Positions 44,992 through 54,629 are shown, numbered from the stretch's first letter. The stretch: 64,000 bases of DNA from an uncultured Pontibacter sp. (GCF_947495565.1 NZ_CANLZM010000006.1:62001-126000), one strand, 5' to 3'. Translations and numbers: made by a program. Notes: generated from the sequence alone by a model not told the origin.

Positions 44992-45546
44992 ATGAAAGAC
45001 AGCATCAGGTTGTTTGTTGCCGCTCCGCTGCCCGCAGCCATAAAAGAGAAACTTGAGGAGCAGCTACAGCATTACCAGGATACAGCTATACGTTTATTGC
45101 CTTCCCAGAACCTGCACCTCACCTTATACTTTATCGGGAATGTAGCGGCAGAGGAGCTGGCACCCATAAAAGCACGTGTGGCCCGCTTAGCGCAGCAGCA
45201 CCAGCCGTTTACCTTGCAGTTTGAGCAAACAGAACCTGGGCCAAAGCCGCGGCACCCCCGGCTAATCTGGGCGCGGTTTGCGCAGCATCCCGCTTTTGAG
45301 GCGCTTAGCCAAGAGCTGACGGAGGCGCTGGCAGAACAACCGCCGGCAAAACAGAAATCCATCCCCCATATTACGCTTGCGCGGTTCCGGAAAGATACAG
45401 CTCCGCCTAAACACCTGTCAATTATCCGCTCTGAAGAGCCGCTGAAACTTCTGGTGCAGGAAGTGGCCCTGTGGCAGTCGGTACTGGGCTCACCGCACCC
45501 AACTTATACTATACTGGAGCGATACCCTTTGCGGCAAAACCTCTAG
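44992..45546 (+). CDS. thpR: RNA 2',3'-cyclic phosphodiesterase (LigT/ThpR)
   Basis: A 184-residue 2H phosphoesterase. The two catalytic HxTx motifs are HLTL (His42) and HITL (His126), spaced as usual for the family. It starts RLFVAAPLPAAIKEKL, the common N-terminus of ThpR. The enzyme opens 2',3'-cyclic phosphates at RNA ends to 2'-phosphates. The pncC-like gene follows 54 bp later on the same strand; ThpR and CinA-type proteins are often found near each other but no joint function is established. Confidence 0.92.
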   Translation: MKDSIRLFVAAPLPAAIKEKLEEQLQHYQDTAIRLLPSQNLHLTLYFIGNVAAEELAPIKARVARLAQQHQPFTLQFEQTEPGPKPRHPRLIWARFAQHPAFEALSQELTEALAEQPPAKQKSIPHITLARFRKDTAPPKHLSIIRSEEPLKLLVQEVALWQSVLGSPHPTYTILERYPLRQNL

Positions 45547-45600
45547 CCGGCAATTTCAGTAAACATGCTACTTCAACAGTGGTAAACCTAACTTACATCC

Positions 45601-46092
45601 ATGAACCAGACAGAGCTTAGTGAGCTGATGATTTCTCTGAAAGACAAAGGACTAACTGTGGCTTTTGCAGAGAGCTGCACCGCCGGACTTTTAGCCTCAG
45701 AATTTGTTCGCGCCAAAGGCAGCAGCGAAGTACTGAAGGGAAGCCTGGTGGTCTATCAGCCGGAGGTAAAGCAGAAGCTTCTGGGGGTAAAAAAAGAAAC
45801 ACTTGATCTGTACACAGCTGAGTCTCAACAGGTAACCAATGAGATGGTAATGGGCCTGAAAAAACTCCTGGGCGCCGACATTAGTATTGCCACCACAGGG
45901 CTGGCTGGCCCCGGCGGCTCCGAAACAGAAGAAAAACCGGTGGGCACCATGTTCGTGAGCTTTCTGTATGACGGCAAGGCGGAAGAGTTTCGGGAGGTGT
46001 TTAAGGGCAACACAGAAAGCGTGCGCAAGCAGCTTGTCGATTTCATTTTTCAGAAACTTCAGGGAGTGCTGGAGCAGCACTACGACCGATAA
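45601..46092 (+). CDS. pncC: Stand-alone CinA C-terminal domain protein (nicotinamide-nucleotide amidohydrolase, PncC)
   Basis: A 163-residue single-domain protein. AESCTAGLLASEFV and TTGLAGPGGSETEEKPVGTMFVSF match the CinA C-terminal domain. It lacks the MoCF-binding domain of the full-length CinA at 11938-13197. The E. coli PncC form, also a single domain, deamidates NMN to nicotinate mononucleotide. Two genes for this step in one window suggest either redundancy or different regulation. In the CinA copy the motif is AESCTGG and SGIAGPDGG, so the two are clearly distinct paralogues. Confidence 0.9.
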   Translation: MNQTELSELMISLKDKGLTVAFAESCTAGLLASEFVRAKGSSEVLKGSLVVYQPEVKQKLLGVKKETLDLYTAESQQVTNEMVMGLKKLLGADISIATTGLAGPGGSETEEKPVGTMFVSFLYDGKAEEFREVFKGNTESVRKQLVDFIFQKLQGVLEQHYDR

Positions 46093-46129
46093 TCGTTAAA
46101 TTGCCGCTGCAACTTTTACCGCTTATACT

Positions 46130-46789
46130 TTGCCCAAACTCCCCGACAGCGGATTTAATCGAGTAGCTCCATACTATGATGCCCTGGTCCGGCTGGTGTA
46201 CGGCACGGCGCTGGAGCGGGCGCAGCTGGCCTTACTGCCTTTTGTGCCGCAGCAGGCACGGGTGCTGGTAATTGGCGGCGGCACCGGATGGCTTCTGGAG
46301 CAGCTTCTTAAAACAGAAAAGCACCTGTACATTCTATACTTGGATGCCTCCCCTGCCATGCTGCAACGGGCTCAGCAGAGGTACTCAAGGTATAAAAATC
46401 CGCACTTCTGCAGCGTCAGCTTCCGGCTTGGCACGGAGCAGGCGCTGCAGCCGCACGAGCAGTTCGATGTTATCATCACTCCTTTCCTACTCGATCTTTT
46501 TCCGCCGCCAAGGCTGCGGCAGCTCATGCAAGAGCTTACCGCAGCCTTGGCGCCAAACGGCAAGTGGCTTCTCGCTGATTTTTGGCCTGCACGGCAGCCG
46601 ACTCCTTGGTGGCAGCAAGTGCTTATAAAAGGGATGTATGTATTTTTCGGGTGGCTAAGCGAAGTGCAGGCGAAACAGCTCCCGGATTACGGTTCACACT
46701 TCAAAGTGCTGGGGTTTGAGGTAAACTTTAGCCAGCAGTTTTATAGCGGCTTGGTACAGGCAAAAGTGCTTGAGCGGCAGCTGACCTGA
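46130..46789 (+). CDS. Class I SAM-dependent methyltransferase
   Basis: A 219-residue methyltransferase. It starts at TTG (46130); the N-terminal FNRVAPYYDALVRLVYG matches the UbiE-like family start, and no ATG is available nearby. The SAM loop is VLVIGGGTGWLLEQLL, with acidic YLDASPAML after beta-2 and FDVIITPFLLDLFPPPRL. APNGKWLLADFW ends the core. A substrate cannot be named; the ending with a large aromatic-rich segment resembles small-molecule methyltransferases. It follows pncC by about 40 bp and may share its transcript. Confidence 0.85.
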   Translation: MPKLPDSGFNRVAPYYDALVRLVYGTALERAQLALLPFVPQQARVLVIGGGTGWLLEQLLKTEKHLYILYLDASPAMLQRAQQRYSRYKNPHFCSVSFRLGTEQALQPHEQFDVIITPFLLDLFPPPRLRQLMQELTAALAPNGKWLLADFWPARQPTPWWQQVLIKGMYVFFGWLSEVQAKQLPDYGSHFKVLGFEVNFSQQFYSGLVQAKVLERQLT

Positions 46790-46982
46790 TTCTTTGAAGA
46801 ATTGCACTCTATACATTCATCACTTAAAACCCCACCATGTAGGCATTTTCGTTAGAGGAGGCTTTTGCTCAACGCCTCAGCTGAGCATTACCTGCGGTAC
46901 TTGCAGCACACATCCGGCCATAAACATTGCGCACCTCCTTCTCAATCCCTATATTTAAATTTACAAAACATTAATCTACGCA

Positions 46983-48809
46983 ATGAAACCATTTATATAC
47001 GGCCTGCTCGCGCTAGGCTTGGGGGCACAGCCCGTGCTGGCACAGCAACAGGTAAAGTATGCGCTCTCGTTCCCGAATGCGGTACACCATGAGGCAGAGG
47101 TAAAAATAAACTTTGCAGATATACAGCAGGATACGCTGAAAGTGCTGATGCCGCGCACTTCTCCGGGCCGTTACGCCGTGCACGAGTTTGCCAAAAACGT
47201 ATACAACGTACGGGCCACCGATGCGCAGGGCAAGCCGCTGCAACTCCTGCGCCTGAGCACCAGCGAATGGGCCGTGCCCAACCATAAGGGAGTCGCCACG
47301 ATCAGCTATACTTTATTTGCCGACCATGCCGACGGTACCTACGCAGGCATCGACGAAACACACGCCCACCTGAACGCACCCGCCAGCCTAATGTATGCCA
47401 AGGGTTTTGAGAAAGCGCCTGCTTACGTAACTTTCAACATTCCGGAGGGCAGCAACTGGAAAGTAGCCACGCAGCTTCGGCAGGAACAAGGCAACACCTA
47501 CTACGCCCCTAACTTCCAGTACCTGATGGACAGCCCTACGGAGCTCAGCGATTTTGATTTTGCGGAGTGGACCGTAAACGACGGCGGCAAAAAGAAAACC
47601 ATACAGGTGGCGCTGCACCACCCTGGCACCCAGCAGCAGTTTGAGCAATATATGGCGCAGACGAAAGACATTGTGGCAGAGCAGCAGGCGGTATTCGGTC
47701 AGCTGCCGGACTTCGACTTTGGCCGTTATACTTTTATCGGGTGCTATATGCCGCAAGCCGTAGGCGATGGGATGGAACACCGTAACTCCACTATTCTTAC
47801 CAGTTCCAGGCCGTTGGCTGCCGCTATGGGGCCGCTGCTTAACACTGTTTCGCATGAGTTCTTCCATGCTTGGAACGTAGAGCGCATCCGTCCAAAATCG
47901 TTGGAGCCTTTTAACTTTCAGGAGGCTAATATGAGTGAGGCGCTGTGGCTGGCGGAGGGCTTTACCAGCTACTACGGCGACCTGACCATGGCCCGCACCG
48001 GCATTTTCGACCTTAAAAAGTACACTTCTGACTTGGCCGGAGACCTGAATTACGTGCTGCTGTTGCCGGGGCGGCAGTACCATAGCCTGGTGGAGATGAG
48101 CCAGCAGGCGCCTTTTGTGGATGCCGCCCGCTCCGTGGACCCCGTAAACCGCCATAACACCTTCATCTCCTACTACACCTACGGCAGCATGCTTGGCCTG
48201 GCCCTCGACATGACGCTGCGCCAGGAATATAACACGACATTAGACAAGTACATGCAGGCGCTCTGGCGCAAGTATGGTGCACCGGAAAACCCTTATACTA
48301 TGACCGACCTCCAGCAAACACTGGCAGAGGTAAGCGGCGACGCTGCTTTTGCAAAGCAGTTTTTTGAGCAGAGCGTTTTTGGCAGCCAACTACCGGATTA
48401 CGCCCCGCTGCTGGCCAAAGCAGGTTTAGAATTAAGAATAGCCAAACCAAACGAAGCCGCGGTAAGCATGCTCAACTTTGATTATAAAGACGGAGCTGCC
48501 ACCGTAGCCAACGGCACTTTTATAAACACCGGGGCATATAAAGCTGGTCTGGAAAAAGGCGATGTGATTCTGACCCTGGACGGACGAAAGCTTAAATCAG
48601 AAAAGGCGCTGGATAAAGTTTTGAAAAAGCATAAGCCCGGCGATACTGTTCCGGTTACCTTCACCCGGCACGGCCAGACGCGCACCACCAATTTTATGCT
48701 AGATGCTGTTCCGGTATATGAGCTGGTACCTTATGAGAGCACCGGAAAGCAGCTGACACCGGAGATGCAATCCTACCGCAGCGCCTGGTTAAGCTCTAAA
48801 GCTAAATAG
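46983..48809 (+). CDS. M61 family peptidase (glycyl aminopeptidase-like) with PDZ domain
   Basis: A 608-residue exported peptidase. The signal peptide ends QPVLAQQ. The N-terminal beta-rich domain runs to about 180. The gluzincin core has HEFFHAWN (His291, Glu292, His295), with third ligand Glu325 in WLAEGFTSYYGD. The C-terminal PDZ domain (about 500-580) includes NTGAYKAGLEKGDVILTLDG. The family removes N-terminal Gly or Ala residues from peptides; it is common in Bacteroidota and probably periplasmic here. Monocistronic. Confidence 0.93.
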   Translation: MKPFIYGLLALGLGAQPVLAQQQVKYALSFPNAVHHEAEVKINFADIQQDTLKVLMPRTSPGRYAVHEFAKNVYNVRATDAQGKPLQLLRLSTSEWAVPNHKGVATISYTLFADHADGTYAGIDETHAHLNAPASLMYAKGFEKAPAYVTFNIPEGSNWKVATQLRQEQGNTYYAPNFQYLMDSPTELSDFDFAEWTVNDGGKKKTIQVALHHPGTQQQFEQYMAQTKDIVAEQQAVFGQLPDFDFGRYTFIGCYMPQAVGDGMEHRNSTILTSSRPLAAAMGPLLNTVSHEFFHAWNVERIRPKSLEPFNFQEANMSEALWLAEGFTSYYGDLTMARTGIFDLKKYTSDLAGDLNYVLLLPGRQYHSLVEMSQQAPFVDAARSVDPVNRHNTFISYYTYGSMLGLALDMTLRQEYNTTLDKYMQALWRKYGAPENPYTMTDLQQTLAEVSGDAAFAKQFFEQSVFGSQLPDYAPLLAKAGLELRIAKPNEAAVSMLNFDYKDGAATVANGTFINTGAYKAGLEKGDVILTLDGRKLKSEKALDKVLKKHKPGDTVPVTFTRHGQTRTTNFMLDAVPVYELVPYESTGKQLTPEMQSYRSAWLSSKAK

Positions 48810-48905
48810 CCTGACCCGTATACTTTAGAGCCCAAAGGTGCGTTTTGCTTTTGAACCATCTAAGCCGTACCTTAGTATAAGAATTTATACTTCAGATCTT
48901 TCCAC

Positions 48906-49562
48906 GTGAAAAATATATTTAGAACCATACTGGCAGCAGGCCTGCTTTACGCCGGGCAAAGTATGGCACAGGACGTAAAGCCTAGTTTGGAGGCTGCTCC
49001 CGTGCCCACTCAAACCAGCACAGCGCCTGTAGCTGCTACAGCAACGCAGGATCTTGTAAAAAATGAGAAGCCGGCCTGGCAAGGACCAAAACTGAGCTAT
49101 AACCTAAACATGGGCGCAAGTTTTAGTAACGGCTTTGGCAGCGCTACTTTTGTAGAGCCTTCTGTGCGCTACCAGGTAAGCAACCGCTTTAGGGTAAACA
49201 CCAGCCTGGCCTATGTGCGCACTTCCGGCTTTAACATACCCTTAACCGGCCCAGAGGGCACCACGGTAGTTTACAGAAACAGCGGCGGCAGCCACTACAT
49301 TGCAAGCGTGGGGGTTGATTATCTTGCTAGTGACCGACTTATCCTGAGCGGCAACGTGTGGCGCGACTTCTCCAACTTGCCTTCCAGCAGCTTTGGCAAC
49401 AGCTACTACAACGCTGGCCGTATGGGAGCCGATTTCAGGGCTACCTACAAGATCACTGAGAACCTGAGCGTGACAGGTGGCATCCGGTACACGGACGGAG
49501 CCTCGCCTTACGGAAACCAGTTTTACTCGCCGGCTTACGGCAGCCGCTTCGGAAACTGGTAA
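48906..49562 (+). CDS. Outer-membrane beta-barrel hypothetical protein
   Basis: A 218-residue exported protein with a GTG start at 48906 and signal peptide ending QSMAQ. A Pro/Thr/Ala-rich stretch follows (about 25-60). The mature part alternates like an outer-membrane barrel: KLSYNLNMGASFSNGFGSATFVEPSVRYQ, NRFRVNTSLAYVR, RLILSGNVWRDF, ENLSVTGGIRY. No family name is assured. It ends at a strong hairpin, so it stands alone. Confidence 0.72.
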   Translation: MKNIFRTILAAGLLYAGQSMAQDVKPSLEAAPVPTQTSTAPVAATATQDLVKNEKPAWQGPKLSYNLNMGASFSNGFGSATFVEPSVRYQVSNRFRVNTSLAYVRTSGFNIPLTGPEGTTVVYRNSGGSHYIASVGVDYLASDRLILSGNVWRDFSNLPSSSFGNSYYNAGRMGADFRATYKITENLSVTGGIRYTDGASPYGNQFYSPAYGSRFGNW

Positions 49563-49584
49563 CTTTATCATCATAATAAAATTC

Positions 49585-49626
49585 AAAAAGAACGCTTTCC
49601 TGGTCTTGCAGGGAAGCGTTCTTTTT
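49585..49626 (+). terminator. Terminator of the 48906-49562 gene
   Basis: A perfect 13-bp stem (AAAAAGAACGCTT/AAGCGTTCTTTTT, 49585-49597 with 49614-49626) with a T-run in the right arm. Confidence 0.85.
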
Positions 49627-49725
49627 GTCTGGGCTCCTGCAAAAGCAGCAGGTTATAACCTATTTTATCCTTTACAAAGTATACAGGTGATGATGGCAGG
49701 CTGGGTAGGCTAACAATGTGCCTGA

Positions 49726-50820
49726 TTGCTAATTTTGTATTCAGGATTGGTTATACCTAGCAGCATCTATCATCACAATACCGTTAACGCAACCGAACAG
49801 ACTTTGCAGCATACAAACAACCACATCCGCCACGTTAAGAACGAACGCCTCGAAACTATAAAACCCGGTTACAGAGGCAACAAAACAGTTAAAGGCCGCT
49901 TTGCCAACGGCGAGGAAGTTTATGCCCCGGATTTTAGCAGTGTGCTGAAGTGGCAGCTGAGCCAAAACCCGCAGCGCCAGCAGAAAAAGCACGACACCTA
50001 CACTCCTGCGGTGCAAGAGGGCTGCGATTTTATAAACGATACCCGCGATATGCTGGTGTGGCTGGGGCACGCATCTTTTTTTCTGCGCCTGAATGGCGTT
50101 ACGTTTATAACTGATCCTGTTTTGTATGATATCTCGATGGTGAAGCGGAAAGTAGGTACGCCTTGCCCACCCGAGCAGCTCCGTAACATTGATTTCCTGT
50201 TGCTGTCGCACGCCCACCGCGATCACCTGGATAAGAAATCTGTACAAACCATTTACCAAAGCAACCCAGCTATAAAAGCGCTCGCCCCTTTGCGTGCCGG
50301 CGATATTCTGCGCGGCATCAACCCAAACTTGCCGTACCAGGAGGCGGGCTGGTTTCAGAAGTTCGACCTAGTACCTGATAGTGTGGAAGTATACTTTATG
50401 CCGGCTTCTCATTGGCACCGCCGTGGCCTGCTGGATATGAATAAAGTGCTGTGGGGCAGTTTCGTGCTCAAAACGCCTACTTTAACATTATACTTTGCCG
50501 GCGACTCAGGCATGAACTCGCATTTTGAGGAGATTGAAAACCTGCTAGGCCCCATGGATGTTTGCCTGATGCCAGTGGGCGCATACAAGCCTTCTTTCCT
50601 GATGCAAAAGAGCCACCTGAACCCGCACGAGGCCGTGAAAGCTTATAACCTGCTGCGTGGGGGCACTTTTATACCGATGCACTACGGCACCTACGACCTG
50701 TCTGATGAGCCGCCGAGCGAGCCGGTGCGCCTGCTGGAGCAGATTGCCGCCTCAGGCATGCTGCAAGGCCTCCGGATACCTGCCATCGGTGAGCCGGTGC
50801 TGCTAAACGAGATAACATAA
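49726..50820 (+). CDS. MBL-fold metallo-hydrolase (NAPE-PLD/UlaG-like)
   Basis: A metallo-beta-lactamase-fold enzyme of up to 364 residues. The first TTG of the frame (49726) is nominal: no ATG occurs before residue about 109, and similarity to the family as I know it begins near residue 50 (KGRFANGEEVYAP). The zinc motif is LLSHAHRDHLDKKS (HxHxDH). WLGHASFFLRLNGVTFITDPVL and LYFAGDSGMNSHFEEI are typical of the NAPE-PLD-like branch, and PMHYGTYDLSDEP supplies another ligand. These proteins hydrolyse phosphodiester or ester bonds; the substrate here is unknown. Cytoplasmic. Confidence 0.8.
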   Translation: MLILYSGLVIPSSIYHHNTVNATEQTLQHTNNHIRHVKNERLETIKPGYRGNKTVKGRFANGEEVYAPDFSSVLKWQLSQNPQRQQKKHDTYTPAVQEGCDFINDTRDMLVWLGHASFFLRLNGVTFITDPVLYDISMVKRKVGTPCPPEQLRNIDFLLLSHAHRDHLDKKSVQTIYQSNPAIKALAPLRAGDILRGINPNLPYQEAGWFQKFDLVPDSVEVYFMPASHWHRRGLLDMNKVLWGSFVLKTPTLTLYFAGDSGMNSHFEEIENLLGPMDVCLMPVGAYKPSFLMQKSHLNPHEAVKAYNLLRGGTFIPMHYGTYDLSDEPPSEPVRLLEQIAASGMLQGLRIPAIGEPVLLNEIT

Positions 50821-50845
50821 GAGTAGGGTCGGATTTTAGATTTGC

Positions 50846-50853
50846 TATATTTG
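50846..50853 (+). promoter_or_regulatory. -7 element of the symporter gene promoter
   Basis: TATATTTG matches TANNTTTG exactly, 34 bp before the ATG at 50888. No good -33 TTG lies at the right distance, so this is only half of a promoter. Confidence 0.35.
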
Positions 50854-50887
50854 TGAACTAGAACGTTTACGAACCACTGCTTACACT

Positions 50888-52363
50888 ATGTCATCGACCC
50901 TTATCATAGGCTTAATCATAGCCTACTTCTGTATTCTCATCTTTATTTCTTATCTCACTAGCCGCAACTCCGACTCCGAGACTTTCTTCTTGGCAAACCG
51001 CTCTTCACCCTGGTATGTGGTGGCTTTCGGTATGATCGGCACATCGCTTTCGGGTGTTACTTTTGTGTCGATACCGGGTATGGTGGCGGCGGCTGAGTTC
51101 TCGTATCTGCAGTTTGTGCTGGGCTACCTGCTGGGCTACTTTGTAATCGCCACCGTGCTGATGCCCATGTACTACCGCATGAACCTTGTCTCGATTTATA
51201 CTTACCTGGAGCAGCGTTTCGGGTGGTGGTCGTACAAAACGGGAGCAGCATTTTTCCTGCTTTCGCGTACTTTGGGGGCTGCTATTCGCCTGTTCTTGGT
51301 GGCTGGCGTGCTGCAATTAGCCGTTTTCGACGAATTCGGAATTCCGTTTTCCGTTTCAGTGATTATCACGATTGCCCTGATCTGGGTTTATACTTTCAGA
51401 GGAGGCATGAAGACTATCATCTGGACCGATACCTTCCAGACCACAGCCATGCTGATGGCGGTTGGCACCAGCATCTGGCTTATTTCTGATGAACTGAACC
51501 TTACCTTCCAGGGATTAGTAGACACTGTGCAGGCCAGCGACTATTCGCAAGTGTTCTTCTGGGACGTGAAAGACAGTAAATACTTCCTGAAGCAATTTTT
51601 CTCCGGCGCTTTCATCGCCATCGTAATGACGGGCCTTGACCAGGATATGATGCAGAAAAACCTGAGCTGCAAAAACATCGGCGAAGCCCAGAAAAACATG
51701 TTCTGGTTCAGCATCATACTTGTATTCGTCAATATCCTGTTCTTGGCTTTAGGCGCCCTGCTGTACATTTACGCTAACGCAAAGGGTATTGCCCTGCCAG
51801 AGCGCGGCGACGACGTGTTCCCGTTCCTAGCCCTGAACCACTTTACATACTTTGCTGGCATCGTGTTTATACTTGGTATTATCGCTATTACCTACGCTTC
51901 CGCAGATTCAGCGCTTACAGCCCTTACCACCTCCTTCTGTGTAGACTTCCTCAACTTTAAGGACCGTCCGGAGCAGGAGCGCGTGCGTGTGCGCTACATC
52001 GTGCATGCCGGCATTTCAGTAGTGATGGGCTTGGTAATCATCGCTTTTGATATATTGAACAATGATAACGTCGTAACGGCTGTGTTTAAAGTGGCCGGCT
52101 ATACGTACGGGCCGCTGCTAGGGCTTTACAGCTTCGGCATTTACACGAAGCGAGCCGTGCGCGACAATTTTGTGCCGGCTGTTTGTATCATCGCGCCGCT
52201 TCTTACCTTCATCATCAGCTACAACTCCGTAGACTGGTTCTGGGGGTATGAGTTCGGTTTTGAAGTGCTTATTCTGAACGGCTTCTTGACATTTGCAGGT
52301 TTGATGGCTGTTTCGTCTGGTAAAATAGATGAACTGGAGCTGGCTCGGGAGCAAACTGCTTAA
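50888..52363 (+). CDS. Sodium:solute symporter family transporter
   Basis: A 491-residue inner-membrane protein of the LeuT-fold sodium:solute symporter family, with about 13 hydrophobic segments. It has NRSSPWYVVAFGMIGTSLSGVTFVSIPG at the first membrane helix unit, FRGGMKTIIWTDTFQT in the middle, and TYASADSALTALTTSF in the segment that usually contributes the sodium site (helix 8). Substrate unknown; it is the shorter type without a long C-terminal extension. A second symporter of the same family is encoded at 60661-62376. Confidence 0.9.
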   Translation: MSSTLIIGLIIAYFCILIFISYLTSRNSDSETFFLANRSSPWYVVAFGMIGTSLSGVTFVSIPGMVAAAEFSYLQFVLGYLLGYFVIATVLMPMYYRMNLVSIYTYLEQRFGWWSYKTGAAFFLLSRTLGAAIRLFLVAGVLQLAVFDEFGIPFSVSVIITIALIWVYTFRGGMKTIIWTDTFQTTAMLMAVGTSIWLISDELNLTFQGLVDTVQASDYSQVFFWDVKDSKYFLKQFFSGAFIAIVMTGLDQDMMQKNLSCKNIGEAQKNMFWFSIILVFVNILFLALGALLYIYANAKGIALPERGDDVFPFLALNHFTYFAGIVFILGIIAITYASADSALTALTTSFCVDFLNFKDRPEQERVRVRYIVHAGISVVMGLVIIAFDILNNDNVVTAVFKVAGYTYGPLLGLYSFGIYTKRAVRDNFVPAVCIIAPLLTFIISYNSVDWFWGYEFGFEVLILNGFLTFAGLMAVSSGKIDELELAREQTA

Positions 52364-52378
52364 ACCAAAACCCCATAT

Positions 52379-52420
52379 GCAAAAGCGCCCTTTCCTGAGA
52401 GCAGGAAAGGGCGCTTTTGC
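52379..52420 (+). terminator. Strong hairpin terminator of the symporter gene
   Basis: A perfect 19-bp stem (52379-52397 with 52402-52420) around an AGAG loop, core GCGCCCTTTCCT/AGGAAAGGGCGC, 15 bp past the stop. Confidence 0.85.
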
Positions 52421-52719
52421 TTTATACGCTGAGCTCATACAGCCCCGTCCGCAGGCTTACTTTATAAATATTTTCTGAGTTAAACGGCATGCCCTTCGTT
52501 TCCAACATGCCGTATGACCTTGCGAAGTATGAGCGCTTGGAGGAACAATCAATAAACCAATCATACTTTCCTACATATTGCTTACCTTTGCAATATTTTG
52601 CGGGTATTTGGCATCTTCTAGCTCATTCAGCTGTTATGCCAGTATACCTCAAAGTGCAGTATTCTGGCCTAATATGAGCCGGATATTGGCTTACAAACAA
52701 TTTAAGCAGCGTATTATTA
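52421..52719. other. Intergenic region before the ABC exporter
   Basis: About 300 bp with no supportable gene. Short frames here lack plausible sequence. It probably holds the promoter of the ABC exporter; no clear consensus was found. Confidence 0.45.
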
Positions 52720-54540
52720 ATGGCAAAACGCGGATTCGGGTCTAGCGGCGGCGAGCAGGATAAAGAAGGCAGAAAGAAGATTACCAAAGAGAGCTTTCGC
52801 CGTAGTCTCCAGATTTTTAGCTACGTACTTCCCTACAAGTATAAATTTATTACCGGCCTTGCCTTTTTGGTGCTGTCCAGCCTTACGTTTATGGCTTTCC
52901 CGTACCTGGTAGGAGAGCTTTTTAACTCCTCAACAGGTAGCCCAAGCGGCCTGCTGCAGGATATTAACGTAATTGCCATGGGCCTTTTCGCGGTTATACT
53001 GCTGCAGGGCATCTTCTCCTTTTTCAGGGTGTACTTTTTTGCGCAGGTCAGCGAAAACGCAGTAGCCGACATCCGCCGCGACCTGTACAGCAAGTTTGTG
53101 CAGCTGCCAATCTCCTTCTACGAGAAACGACGCGTAGGCGAAATCACCAGCCGCATTACCACGGATGTGGCGCAGGTGCAGGATGCCATGTCCATAACAC
53201 TGGCTGAGCTTTTCCGGCAGACAACTACGCTGATTGTTGGCGTTATCATCATCATGTGGACTTCCATCAAGCTGTCGCTGTTTATGCTGGCTACTTTTCC
53301 GGTGTTGGTGGCGCTAGCGTTGGTGTTTGGCCGCAAGATCAAAACGCTCTCTAAAAAAACCCAGGACGAGCTGGCCAACACAAACGTAATTGTGGAGGAA
53401 ACGCTGCAAGCCATTAATACTGTAAAGGCGTTCACCAACGAGATGTTCGAGGTGGCTCGCTACCAAAACACCCTTGCCAAAGCCGTTAAAACAGCCCTTT
53501 CAACAGCTTATTATCGCGGCGCTTTTATCACCTTTATTATTGTTGGCCTTTTTGGAGGAATAATTCTGGTGATCTGGTATGGCGCCACGCTGGTTGCAAA
53601 CGGCGATATAGACGGTGGCAGCCTGATTTCTTTTGTGCTTTACACCGTGTTTATTGGAGCCTCTGTAGGCGGTTTGGGTGATATTTACGGTAAAGTGCAG
53701 GCCTCCCTGGGCGCTACAGAACGCATACTTGAAATTCTGCAGGAGCAGGAAGAACCAACCGACAAAGGTGTAAAAGCACTGAGCGAGATACCGCGCGTAA
53801 CCGGAGACATCAGTTACAGAAATGTGGCTTTTGCCTATCCTACCCGCCCTGACCTTCAGGTGCTCCGCGATATAAACTTCACGCTGAAAGCCGGTGAGAA
53901 AGTAGCCTTGGTTGGTCCGAGCGGCGCTGGTAAATCTACTATCATACAGCTGCTGATGCGCTATTACGATGTGCAGGGCGGCGGCATAACGGTAGATGGC
54001 CGAGACATCCGCGACATCAACATGACTACCCTGCGCGGCAACATAGGCGTGGTGCCGCAAGAGGTACTGCTGTTTGGTGGCACAATCCGTGAAAACATAG
54101 CGTACGGACGCCCGGAGGCCACTGAAGCCGAGATAATTGAGGCAGCTCACAAAGCCAACGCGTATGATTTTATCATGTCTTTCCCGGAAGGCATGGATAC
54201 CTTGGTAGGTGAGCGCGGCATCAAACTATCAGGTGGGCAGCGCCAGCGCGTAGCCATAGCCAGAGCCATACTTAAAAACCCGGCCATACTTATACTTGAC
54301 GAGGCCACCAGCGCCCTCGATTCTGAGTCGGAGCACCTGGTGCAGCAGGCCATGGATGAGCTGATGAAAGACCGCACCACCATCGTGATTGCGCACCGCC
54401 TGGCAACCATTCGTAAAGTAGATAAGATTCTGGTGATTGAGCACGGCGAGATTGTGGAAGAAGGCTCGCACGAGGAACTCACGCTGAACCCTGAGGGGCT
54501 GTACGCGAACCTGCTCAAGCTTCAGTTCGAGCTAAGCTAG
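52720..54540 (+). CDS. ABC exporter, fused permease and ATPase (MsbA/lipid-exporter type)
   Basis: A 606-residue half-transporter. The N-terminal membrane domain (about 25-340) has six helices and coupling segments such as SFYEKRRVGEITSRITTDVAQVQDAM. The ATPase domain has Walker A GPSGAGKST, the Q-loop VPQEVLLFGGTIRENIAYG, signature LSGGQRQR, Walker B ILILDEATSALDS and the H-loop IVIAHRLATI. It works as a homodimer and exports a lipid or drug-like molecule. The sequence resembles the MsbA/multidrug exporter group; the substrate cannot be decided. Confidence 0.93.
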   Translation: MAKRGFGSSGGEQDKEGRKKITKESFRRSLQIFSYVLPYKYKFITGLAFLVLSSLTFMAFPYLVGELFNSSTGSPSGLLQDINVIAMGLFAVILLQGIFSFFRVYFFAQVSENAVADIRRDLYSKFVQLPISFYEKRRVGEITSRITTDVAQVQDAMSITLAELFRQTTTLIVGVIIIMWTSIKLSLFMLATFPVLVALALVFGRKIKTLSKKTQDELANTNVIVEETLQAINTVKAFTNEMFEVARYQNTLAKAVKTALSTAYYRGAFITFIIVGLFGGIILVIWYGATLVANGDIDGGSLISFVLYTVFIGASVGGLGDIYGKVQASLGATERILEILQEQEEPTDKGVKALSEIPRVTGDISYRNVAFAYPTRPDLQVLRDINFTLKAGEKVALVGPSGAGKSTIIQLLMRYYDVQGGGITVDGRDIRDINMTTLRGNIGVVPQEVLLFGGTIRENIAYGRPEATEAEIIEAAHKANAYDFIMSFPEGMDTLVGERGIKLSGGQRQRVAIARAILKNPAILILDEATSALDSESEHLVQQAMDELMKDRTTIVIAHRLATIRKVDKILVIEHGEIVEEGSHEELTLNPEGLYANLLKLQFELS

Positions 54541-54564
54541 TCAAAACGGACATTCAGTTTTTTA

Positions 54565-54614
54565 AAAGTATAAAATCCTACTGTGGCGCTGGCTGCAGTA
54601 GGATTTTATACTTT
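54565..54614 (+). terminator. Terminator of the ABC exporter gene
   Basis: A perfect 19-bp stem (54565-54583 with 54596-54614) with a 12-nt loop. The arms begin and end with AAAGTATAA / TTATACTTT, so the iterated motif is part of the hairpin. Confidence 0.85.
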
Positions 54615-54621
54615 ATAGATA

Positions 54622-54629
54622 TACTTTTG
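54622..54629 (+). promoter_or_regulatory. Possible -7 element before the 54657 gene
   Basis: TACTTTTG matches TANNTTTG, 27 bp before the ATG at 54657. It overlaps a TATACTT copy. No -33 match was found. Confidence 0.3.

Noticed and set aside
52489-52677. Short open frame before the ABC exporter
   Set aside because: No homology signal, poor composition and no coupling; treated as intergenic.
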